Of a stretch of DNA of 64,000 nucleotides, positions 36,417-43,431 are shown piece after piece (within the stretch, counting starts at the first letter, position 1; every line of letters starts with the position of its first letter). Position numbers and translations under genes: made by a program. Under the pieces are notes generated by a model. It did no database searches. It was not told the origin of the DNA and saw only the letters and a list, made by a program, of their open reading frames with translations. Source of the DNA: Moritella viscosa (GTDB lineage Bacteria > Pseudomonadota > Gammaproteobacteria > Enterobacterales > Moritellaceae); contig LN554852.1 of assembly GCA_000953735.1 (NCBI GenBank), forward strand, positions 1,933,846 to 1,997,845. The letters run 5' to 3'.

Positions 36417-37017
36417 ATGAACAAACATGAACTCGATGTCATTGTTTCCGATGTTAAAAAATGTACCTTGTGCGAACCTGACCTTCCACTGGGAGCAAGA
36501 CCTGTATTGCAAATCGATACTCAAGCCAAAATACTGATAGCAGGGCAGGCGCCAGGTATTCGCGTGCATGAATCGGGTATCCCATTTACAGATCCAAGTG
36601 GTGATCGTTTACGTCAATGGATGGGCATTGATAAAGACACATTTTATGATGCGACTAAAATAGCTATTTTACCGATGGGCTTTTGTTATCCGGGAAAAGG
36701 TAAGTCAGGCGACCTGCCACCAAGACCCGAATGCGCTCGAACATGGAGAGCTGAAATATTAGCTGCAATGCCGAATATTGAGTTGATATTGGTTATCGGT
36801 ATTTATGCGCAGAAATGGCATATGGGTGACGTAAAGCAGAGAAATCTCACCGAAACAGTGAAAAACTGGCGAGACTATTGGCAAAAAATTGGCCAGAACG
36901 ATTACCACTGCCGCATCCTAGTCCACGTAATAATATTTGGCTTAAGAAAAATCCTTGGTTCGAACTAGATGTACTCCGCATCTACAAGCACGGGTGGCAC
37001 TGTTGGTTAGCGAATAG
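36417..37017 (+). pseudogene. Uracil-DNA glycosylase family protein with two frameshifts
   Basis: The N-terminal frame (from ATG 36417) is a good uracil-DNA glycosylase: CTLCEPDLPLGARPVLQ, ILIAGQAPGIRVHESGIPFTDPSGDRLRQWMG with the active-site motif GQAPG, and LPMGFCYPG. After WQKIG near 36892 the frame fails; one additional T gives WPERLPLPHPSPRNNIWLKK, the conserved HPSPRN motif. A second single-base loss near 36974 separates this from the tail VLPHLQARVALLVSE ending at 37017. Both are single-base losses. It should remove uracil from DNA if intact. It starts 5 bp after a short upstream frame and converges with the alkyltransferase gene. Confidence 0.82.
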
Positions 37018-37025
37018 TAAGCGTA

Positions 37026-37538
37026 TTAGATAAATAGATTTTGTTCTAATTCTAATAGGCGTTTCTTTAATGACAAGCCACCGCCGTAACCGACTAGCTC
37101 ACCTTGGCTACCAATAATACGATGGCAAGGAATGATAATCGCTAATCCATTAGCACCATTCGCATTACCAACGGCTCTGACTGCTTTTTCATTGCCAATG
37201 GATAATGCCAAATCTAAATATGTCGCCGTTTCACCGTACTTTATACCTTCTAGTGCATGCCATATCGATTTTTGAAAATCTGTGCCGACCAATAGCAGCG
37301 GAATATCAAATACGCTGCGTTCACCAAGGAAATACTCCTCAAGCTGGGCTTTTGTTTGTTCTAAAACGTCGTCATTTTGTTCGACAAAGGTAGCATTAAG
37401 GCCCCGCTGAATACGGTTATCAACTGACGTTCTCATTTTACGATAACGAAAATCACACAAACACAGTTTGCCTTCATACGAGCCAAGTACAAATTCGGCA
37501 TAAGGGTGTTTAAAGTATTGAATGTTGATATTCGTCAT
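37026..37538 (-). CDS. ogt: Methylated-DNA--protein-cysteine S-methyltransferase
   Basis: A 170-residue suicide repair protein that moves alkyl groups from O6 of guanine to its own cysteine. The active site is IIPCHRIIGSQGELVGYGGGL, with C138 as acceptor; the helix-turn-helix recognition segment ATYLDLALSIGNEKAVRAVGNANGAN precedes it. The N-terminal domain lacks the Ada regulatory zinc motif, so it is an Ogt-type protein. I place the start at the ATG at 37538, six bases after AAGGA, rather than the GTG codon before it. It converges with the broken uracil glycosylase gene, so two DNA-repair genes lie side by side. Confidence 0.92.
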   Translation of the reverse strand: MTNINIQYFKHPYAEFVLGSYEGKLCLCDFRYRKMRTSVDNRIQRGLNATFVEQNDDVLEQTKAQLEEYFLGERSVFDIPLLLVGTDFQKSIWHALEGIKYGETATYLDLALSIGNEKAVRAVGNANGANGLAIIIPCHRIIGSQGELVGYGGGLSLKKRLLELEQNLFI

Positions 37539-37669
37539 CACATGTCCTTGTTTAGATACGTTATAAAATAGTTCTGGAGTCTAAAGCTGCATATATATTA
37601 GCATTCTTATGTCTAAATTATTAATGCGTTAAGATAAAGACACGAAGTTATTTTTACTACACCATTATT

Positions 37670-37688
37670 GATAATGATTATCATTCGT
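37670..37688. promoter_or_regulatory. Candidate Fur box upstream of the pseudoazurin gene
   Basis: GATAATGATTATCATTCGT matches the 19-bp Fur consensus GATAATGATAATCATTATC at about 15 positions, including the core ATGATTATCAT palindrome. It lies 95 bp before the pseudoazurin start and 130 bp before ogt. Iron-dependent repression is inferred. Confidence 0.6.
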
Positions 37689-37783
37689 AATATATTGGTC
37701 ATATTCGCATTTACAATGTTTAAGCGTTTTTATATCTAGATTTTCAATCTTTCATCACATTTAATTACTGGAGTTTATTTAAT

Positions 37784-38224
37784 ATGATTAACCGAAAAAT
37801 TCTTGCTGTAGTAGCATTAATGGCATGTAGTACCGCATTACAAGCTGCTGAGCATACTGTAAAACTGCTAACTTCATCTGCTAATGGCATGATGGTAATG
37901 GAACCTGGCTATCTTAAAATAGCTTCAGGTGACAGCGTTAAATTTGTGCCTTCGGATGCAAGCCATAATGCGAGTGCTTATTCGATTCCAACTGGTGCTG
38001 CAAAATTTAATACGGCAATGGGTAAAACAGAAACCGTTAATTTTAAAAATGAAGGTGTCTATATTTATAAATGTAATCCTCATTTGGCTCTTGGGATGGT
38101 TGGGGTTATTCAGGTTGGTTCAGCTGTTAATATCGAACAAACTAATACCGCAGTAGCTCAGCTATCAACAAAAATCATGATGAATAAAGAGCGCTTACCT
38201 GGCTATATTGCACAGATTAAATAA
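37784..38224 (+). CDS. Pseudoazurin (blue copper protein)
   Basis: A 146-residue periplasmic type I copper protein. The signal peptide MINRKILAVVALMACSTALQAA is followed by a cupredoxin domain. Copper ligands are in place: H61 (ASHNAS), C97 and H100 (YKCNPH) and M105 (LGM). A C-terminal helical extension (VAQLSTKIMMNKERL) is typical of pseudoazurins. Such proteins donate electrons to nitrite or nitrous oxide reductase or other acceptors; no reductase gene is adjacent, although an NnrU-family gene lies at 48016. A Fur-like box upstream suggests iron control. ACTGGAG precedes the start. Confidence 0.93.
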   Translation: MINRKILAVVALMACSTALQAAEHTVKLLTSSANGMMVMEPGYLKIASGDSVKFVPSDASHNASAYSIPTGAAKFNTAMGKTETVNFKNEGVYIYKCNPHLALGMVGVIQVGSAVNIEQTNTAVAQLSTKIMMNKERLPGYIAQIK

Positions 38225-38364
38225 CCAAAATATTTAATGAGGCGTTAACGGGGGAGGGGGAAGTTACTTCGACCTAGCTGAATCTAAGCCGCAAGGTGAT
38301 ATGATCCTGAAGGGTAGATGTTGAGACGTCTGACTATCAAAATGTTAGGTTAAAAGAGGGGCGT

Positions 38365-39045
38365 ATGCAAAAAATAGCAGATAACATTTGGATTTTCGAT
38401 GGCGAACCGGTTTCATTTTTAGCATGTCCGTTTACGACAAGAATGACCGTTGTCAGGCTATTTAGCGGTGATTTATGGATTCACAGTCCAATTAAATTAA
38501 CAACCGAATTACAGCAAACAATTCAATCTATTGGTTCTGTTAAGTATATTGTTGCTCCAAATCATCTTCATCATTTGTTTATCGCTGACTGGCATAACGC
38601 ATTTCCGAAGTCTAGCTTGTTCGGCACAACCGAAGTTATAAAAAAGCGACAAGATATTGCATTTCATTTTTCTTTAAATGACGAACATGATTGGCCTTGG
38701 AGCTCAGAAATAATTCAAGTATTGGTTTCAGGTTCAAAGCTAATGGAAGAAGCCGTTTTTTTTCATAAATCTTCAAAAGTGTTGATTCTAACCGACTTTA
38801 TAGAGAACTTTCCAAAGTCTAATTTTAATTGGTGGCAGTGTATATTGGCTAGCATTGTAGGGATTGTCGCTCCCAATGGCAAAACACCATTGGATTGGCG
38901 AATCAGTTTTAACAAAAGACGATTAAGGGAACATTTAATCAAAATTAAATCATGGAATCCAGAAATAATTGTAATGGCTCATGGTGATATTGTAGATGTT
39001 AATGGGGGGGATTTTTTAGAAAAATCATTTTCATGGCTGGATTAA
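38365..39045 (+). CDS. DUF4336 (metallo-beta-lactamase-fold-like) protein
   Basis: A 226-residue protein of the DUF4336 family, which resembles the metallo-hydrolase fold. Seen are MTVVRLFSGDLWIHSPIKLT, VKYIVAPNHLHHLFIADWHNAFP, VFFHKSSKVLILTDFIENFP and a late IVMAHGDIVDVNGG. The histidines and aspartates in these segments correspond to the metal-site region of the fold, but the canonical HxHxDH motif is changed to NHLHHLF, so catalysis is uncertain. Function unknown. Start ATG at 38365 behind AGAGGGG. Monocistronic; a remnant of a DUF2867 gene follows. Confidence 0.8.
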   Translation: MQKIADNIWIFDGEPVSFLACPFTTRMTVVRLFSGDLWIHSPIKLTTELQQTIQSIGSVKYIVAPNHLHHLFIADWHNAFPKSSLFGTTEVIKKRQDIAFHFSLNDEHDWPWSSEIIQVLVSGSKLMEEAVFFHKSSKVLILTDFIENFPKSNFNWWQCILASIVGIVAPNGKTPLDWRISFNKRRLREHLIKIKSWNPEIIVMAHGDIVDVNGGDFLEKSFSWLD

Positions 39046-39112
39046 AGTATATACAAAGTATTACGTCATAAACCTTACTGCGTAACAAGGTTGTATCTAA
39101 GTTTGGTCTTAA

Positions 39113-39289
39113 AGATCTATAGGGCACTTAGCCGAAATTGAGCCAAGTAAATTAAGCTCAGATTATAAAATTGGTGATAGGGTCGGAATATTTATTCTAT
39201 CTGCTAATGAGCATAACGAGATTATTCTCGAAGATAGTGATAAGGCATTGTATTCTAGACTGTTAATGCTTATTGTTGTTACAGACTAG
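39113..39289 (+). pseudogene. DUF2867 gene remnant
   Basis: An open stretch reads RSIGHLAEIEPSKLSSDYK then IGDRVGIFILSANEHNEIILEDSDKALYSRL and stops. The (V/I)GDR(V/I)G.F and EDSDK motifs match the core of DUF2867/SRPBCC-like proteins, but both the N-terminal half and the C-terminal portion (VHNWLGRVYM in relatives) are missing. It has no start codon of its own. It is the leftover of a deleted gene between the DUF4336 and S66 peptidase genes. Confidence 0.6.
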
Positions 39290-39306
39290 ATTTACGGAGA
39301 GAGCTA

Positions 39307-40335
39307 ATGAAATATCCCAAACCACTGCAACAAGGTAGCACTATCGCTATTACTGCGTTTTCGTCAGGAATTGAAAAAAAACATGACGCTAGGTTTAGAG
39401 TCGTGCGAGATAACCTTGAATCTAGAGGCTTCAATGTCGTTGTTGGAAAGTGCCTATACGGGCAAAATAAACACGTAAGTGCACCAGCACAGAAACGTGC
39501 GGATGAGCTTATGTCATTTCTTATGGATGACGAGATTGACGCTATCTATCCTCCTTGGGGCGGACAGTTGGCGATTGAACTCCTTCCGCTTATAGATTTT
39601 ACCAAACTTCAAACTGTAAGGCCAAAATGGATCTTAGGGTTTTCCGACGTGAGTACGATAGCTGCCGTGTTTGCGAGTAAACTGGAGTGGGCAACTGCAC
39701 ACTGCTCAAATTTGATGGATTTAACCAGCGAAGCTAATGATCCATTAACAGCTAATACACTGACGCATTTAAGTACTGCTACTGGAGGTTATTTTTCGCA
39801 AACCGAATCGAAATTATATGCGAGTAGCTGGCCAGATATTGTTACTGAGCCAACCTCTGGAATCATGCCTGATACACCAACTAACTGGAAGTGGTTGGTA
39901 AAACCTGAATCTGGTTCATCAATAGAAGGTCGGTTAATTGGCGGGTGTTGGGATACGCTATCTCATCTATTTGAAACTGAGTATTTAGATATAAAAAGAC
40001 TATCTCAGTGTTACTCTGAGGGCGTCGTCTTATATCTAGAAAATGCTGAAATGCCACCCACTGAGCTTGCCAGAACAATTTTAAGCATGAAGTTCCGGGG
40101 CGTATTCTCATGTATCAGCGGGTTGCTTCTCGGCCGAAGTGCAGCTGCTGAACCAAAAAGTGATCAGAGCCTTAGCTATTATGAGATATTGGAAAAATAC
40201 CTGATGGATATAGGGGTCCCAGTCATGATAGATCTGGATATAGGTCATGTTCCACCAAACTTAACGTTAATCAATGGCGCAATCGTAAAGGTTGAACTAA
40301 ATGAGATTGGGATCTTGCATCAATACTTAAAGTAA
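39307..40335 (+). CDS. S66-family LD-carboxypeptidase / MccF-like protein
   Basis: A 342-residue serine peptidase of family S66, which includes LD-carboxypeptidase A for murein tetrapeptides and MccF for microcin C7. The nucleophile S113 is in LGFSDVSTI, the glutamate in LYLENAEMPPTELARTI and the histidine in IGHVPPNLTL. The PWGGQLAIELLPLIDF and WATAHCSNLMDL segments are typical of the MccF branch, which would point to detoxification of peptidyl nucleotides rather than cell-wall recycling; this is inference. No signal peptide, so cytoplasmic. ACGGAGAG precedes the start. Confidence 0.87.
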   Translation: MKYPKPLQQGSTIAITAFSSGIEKKHDARFRVVRDNLESRGFNVVVGKCLYGQNKHVSAPAQKRADELMSFLMDDEIDAIYPPWGGQLAIELLPLIDFTKLQTVRPKWILGFSDVSTIAAVFASKLEWATAHCSNLMDLTSEANDPLTANTLTHLSTATGGYFSQTESKLYASSWPDIVTEPTSGIMPDTPTNWKWLVKPESGSSIEGRLIGGCWDTLSHLFETEYLDIKRLSQCYSEGVVLYLENAEMPPTELARTILSMKFRGVFSCISGLLLGRSAAAEPKSDQSLSYYEILEKYLMDIGVPVMIDLDIGHVPPNLTLINGAIVKVELNEIGILHQYLK

Positions 40336-40345
40336 TACTTCCTTT

Positions 40346-41260
40346 TTATCCATCACATTCAAGTTCATAAATAGATTTCAACCATTTGATAAAAGCGACT
40401 AGTTTTGGGGTGGGGTTGTTTGCATGAACAACAAAATATGACCGGCCTGTGTTCAAGTACAGTTCAGGATAGAGATTAATCAAGGTTCCAGCTGCAATCT
40501 GTTTTTTTACCATTTCTTCACGACCAAGCGCCACGCCATGATTTAATAACACAGCATCTATGGCTGATATTGAAGTATTAAATGATATAGATGGGATCTC
40601 TTTATAATCGATATTGAATGTTTCAATCCATTGTTGCCAATTAGGAAAGTCCGAGCCTGCAATCGTAAGGTCATGAATTAAGGTTGTATTTATTAAACCC
40701 GTAGGATGAGATAAATAGGGATGATTCTTAAAATATTCAGGAGTACAGACCGGAAATACCTTTTCGTTACTAAATAAAATGTCACTTTCATTTTTCCATC
40801 CTGATTTAGCATATCGCACAGCGATTTCAGACTGGTTATTAAATATATCAATAATATCATCTGAAATATCCAGTTTTAGGTTTATATCTGGGTACATTTC
40901 TCTAAAAAAATACATGTTAGGTATCAACACATGGCTTGCAAAAGAAGGAGGAACAGATACTGTTAACGTTCCTTTTTCTGTAATATTTTTAAGTGATTGT
41001 GCACTTTGGGAAAGCATTTCGAAAGCATCACGAACATCTAAGATAATATCAGAAAAATCTTGGTTAATCGTCAGCCTTTTTACTCCTGATACTTTTCTCC
41101 GAAATAATTTATAACCTAAATAGGCTTCATAGCTACGAACTAATTGCCCAATCGCTTCCGGGGTGACGCCAATTTCTTTTGCTGCACTTGCATAGCTGCC
41201 AAGCCTTGTTGTGGCTTCGATTGCTCTAAGTGAATTTAAATGAGTTACTGTTTTATCCAA
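40346..41260 (-). CDS. LysR-family transcriptional regulator
   Basis: A 304-residue LysR regulator. The winged helix-turn-helix at residues about 6-65 reads LNSLRAIEATTRLGSYASAAKEIGVTPEAIGQLVRSYEAYLGYKLFRR. The rest is the two-lobed effector domain. This regulator resembles the GcvA-type branch by its SAIDAVLLNHGVALGREEMV segment. It is divergently transcribed from the alcohol dehydrogenase/ridA pair at 41390-42867 with about 130 bp between, the typical layout of a LysR protein and its target. Effector unknown. Confidence 0.9.
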   Translation of the reverse strand: MDKTVTHLNSLRAIEATTRLGSYASAAKEIGVTPEAIGQLVRSYEAYLGYKLFRRKVSGVKRLTINQDFSDIILDVRDAFEMLSQSAQSLKNITEKGTLTVSVPPSFASHVLIPNMYFFREMYPDINLKLDISDDIIDIFNNQSEIAVRYAKSGWKNESDILFSNEKVFPVCTPEYFKNHPYLSHPTGLINTTLIHDLTIAGSDFPNWQQWIETFNIDYKEIPSISFNTSISAIDAVLLNHGVALGREEMVKKQIAAGTLINLYPELYLNTGRSYFVVHANNPTPKLVAFIKWLKSIYELECDG

Positions 41261-41389
41261 AGATTTCCTTTGTGTACTGATGATAAAGTCTAGTTTGTTT
41301 ATTACCGACTCGCAACGGATAATTAGTTTATGACTTTGGTAATGGCTGCGATGTCATTATTAACTAATGTTCTTTTTTGGAGAAAAATC

Positions 41390-42427
41390 ATGTCTAAAAC
41401 AATGAAAGCGATCGTGATGTCAGCATTTGGTACACCTGAAGTTTTATCTGTTGCTACTATTGCTATGCCTCGCCCTAAAAACAATGAAGTATTAATCAAA
41501 GTTGAAGCGGCTGGTATTAATCGTCTAGATCACTATATTCGCGAAGGCGGTGTAAACCCAAATATAAACTTTCCTTTTATTTTGGGCTCAGATGCCGTCG
41601 GTCATGTTGCTGAACTCGGCAGTCAAGTGACTCAATTTACCCTTGGAGAGCGCGTTATACCTATGCCTGGTTACCCTGTAGATCCGAACGATCATGATGC
41701 TGAAGTATTAGGGACATCAAAGTCGTACGCTATTCGTGGATTAATTGAGCACGGTGCTTATGCGCAATACATGGTTGTGCCTGAAAATTGTCTATTAAAA
41801 GAAACCACGGGACTACCAGCAGAATTATTAGCAGGGTTACCTATGCCATTAGTGACTGGGGTTAGGGCAGTAAAAGAAGTAGGGGAAGTTAAAGCGGGTC
41901 AATATGTACTTGTACATGCTGGCGCATCAAGTACTGGTTCAATGATGATCCAAGTTGCTAAAACACTGGGTGCAAAAGTTGCGACTACTACACGCACCGA
42001 TGATAAAGTTGAATTCCTAAAATCCATTGGTGCCGATTTAGTGATTAGCGGTAATCCTGATAACACTGTTGAGTTAATTAATGAATGGACTAACAGCGCT
42101 GGTTTAGATGTTGTCATTGATCAATTAGGTGGAGATAGCCTTAGACAATCAGTTGAATGGGTTAAACCTTTAGGTATTGTTGTTTTAATGGGTAATGTTC
42201 TTGGATTAGAGTCAACGATCCCTGTCAGAAGTCTGTTTTTCCCACAAAAACAAATAAGAGGCACGCTGATGGGCAATGTAAGCGATCTCGAATGGGGGCT
42301 TGAACAAGTCAAAAACGGTAATATAAAACCCCAAATAGACACCGTATTTACGCCAGAACAGGCAACCGAAGCACACCAATACTTAGCCGATGGTAAAGCG
42401 CTAGGTTTAACGGTATTTAAATTTTGA
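41390..42427 (+). CDS. Zinc-type alcohol dehydrogenase/quinone reductase-like MDR protein
   Basis: A 345-residue medium-chain dehydrogenase/reductase. The N-terminal GroES-like domain starts TMKAIVMSAFGTPEVLSVA and contains AAGINRLDHYIREGG and GSDAVGHVAELG; the Rossmann part is YVLVHAGASSTGSMMIQVAKTLGAKVATT. The usual catalytic zinc cysteine is not seen (GINRLD instead of G.C..D), as in quinone oxidoreductases, so NADPH-dependent reduction of quinones or enones is more likely than alcohol oxidation. The frame is open from 41330, but ATG 41390 follows TGGAGA. It overlaps ridA-like gene by one base (TGATG) and is divergent from a LysR gene. Confidence 0.88.
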   Translation: MSKTMKAIVMSAFGTPEVLSVATIAMPRPKNNEVLIKVEAAGINRLDHYIREGGVNPNINFPFILGSDAVGHVAELGSQVTQFTLGERVIPMPGYPVDPNDHDAEVLGTSKSYAIRGLIEHGAYAQYMVVPENCLLKETTGLPAELLAGLPMPLVTGVRAVKEVGEVKAGQYVLVHAGASSTGSMMIQVAKTLGAKVATTTRTDDKVEFLKSIGADLVISGNPDNTVELINEWTNSAGLDVVIDQLGGDSLRQSVEWVKPLGIVVLMGNVLGLESTIPVRSLFFPQKQIRGTLMGNVSDLEWGLEQVKNGNIKPQIDTVFTPEQATEAHQYLADGKALGLTVFKF

Positions 42428-42867
42428 TGGTGAATTTTCCGCTTCCTGATGCGCCTAAACCAATCGGCTCTTACGAACCCTACATTATACGTAATGGGAT
42501 AGGGGCTATTTCAGGCCAGTTTCCAATTAGTGACAATAAGTTAATTTATACAGGGAAAGTAGGGGCTGAGTTATCGCTAACCGACGCAAAAATAGCAATT
42601 GAAATTGCGACATTAAATGTATTGTCGCAACTAAAAAATGCCACTGATAATTTTGCTACGCTTGATGGTATTTTAAGAATGGATGCTTATATCGCGAGCG
42701 TGGATGGTTTTTACCAGCAAGCTGAAATTATAAACACAGCCTCTAATTTACTTATACACGTATTAGGTGAGAAAGGAAAACATGCTAGAAGTGCGATAGC
42801 TGTATCGCAGTTGCCACTTAATTCAAGTGTTGAACTTGTTGTTACTTTCGTAGCAGGTTCAAAGTAA
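42427..42867 (+). CDS. RidA/YjgF-family protein
   Basis: A 146-residue member of the RidA/YER057c family, whose members hydrolyse reactive enamine/imine intermediates. The sequence starts MVNFPLPDAPKPIGSYEPYIIRNGIGAISGQFP. The tail SSVELVVTFVAGSK is typical. The arginine that binds the imine acid in RidA proper is expected in HARSAIAVSQLP. Its ATG overlaps the stop of the upstream dehydrogenase (TGATG), so the two are translationally coupled and share a regulator. Subfamily and substrate are unknown. Confidence 0.88.
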   Translation: MVNFPLPDAPKPIGSYEPYIIRNGIGAISGQFPISDNKLIYTGKVGAELSLTDAKIAIEIATLNVLSQLKNATDNFATLDGILRMDAYIASVDGFYQQAEIINTASNLLIHVLGEKGKHARSAIAVSQLPLNSSVELVVTFVAGSK

Positions 42868-43029
42868 GCTTAATTTTTCGATTCGCTCCACCTTTAGCCC
42901 GTAAATAGATCATTGTAGCCATATTTACTCATGTCTAATAGGCCATATCGATGAGCTTATCTCAAGAGTAAAATACCGATTATATTTCTTTGATTAAATT
43001 TTTGTTAGAATTTCCTTTTTACTATTAAA

Positions 43030-43197
43030 CCAACCTAGCGTCCCTTCGTTTGCTGTTGTAGTTATATTTTGTAATGAAACTTGTCCTTTAATCTCAGAAT
43101 CAGAGCTATTCTATCCAATATTGGATTAGCCTATAACCTAACTTACATCTTTATGTTTAAAAAGTACTTTAATGGTTCAATCGTGTGACGTGATTTT
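43030..43197 (+). repeat. Degenerate long direct repeat, copy 1
   Basis: Shares with 47735-47945 a series of blocks in the same order: AGCGTC, TATATTTT.TGTAAT, CCTTTAA.CTCA, ATTCTATCCAA.ATTG, TTAGC, AACTTA, and GT(T)AAT.GTGTG followed by TGATTTT. Both copies have an open frame that ends in LFYPxL before a stop, so they may derive from the tail of one gene. Confidence 0.55.
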
Positions 43198-43220
43198 ATA
43201 TTACAGAGCACTGTGATACA

Positions 43221-43270
43221 TAAAAATACATAAAAATACATAAAAATACATAAAAATACATAAAAATACA
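43221..43270. repeat. Five 10-bp repeats with phased A5 tracts
   Basis: TAAAAATACA is repeated five times without a change. The A5 tracts fall once per helical turn, which is known to give intrinsic DNA curvature. The array lies about 160 bp before the start of the beta-helix gene. Confidence 0.95.
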
Positions 43271-43431
43271 TAGCGGTATGTATAAGTACTTAACAGTACA
43301 AAATAGTGCATTATTATTTTAAATAACGTTATTATTAGTTTTAATTTAAGAGCATATTTGTATATCGAAGTGTAATATACACACTTAGTTATTAGATTTA
43401 TGGTCTCATTAATATAAATGGAGTAATTAAA

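Larger units (their letters stand above)
42868..43431. other. Intergenic region before the beta-helix gene
   Basis: This 560-bp stretch contains copy 1 of a degenerate direct repeat (43030-43197), whose reading frame ends in LFYPILD, and the phased A-tract array at 43221-43270. No complete gene is visible. Confidence 0.6.

Noticed and set aside
43221-43270. Short repeat array as a CRISPR or iteron origin
   Set aside because: Units are 10 bp without spacers, and no replication initiator or cas gene is present.
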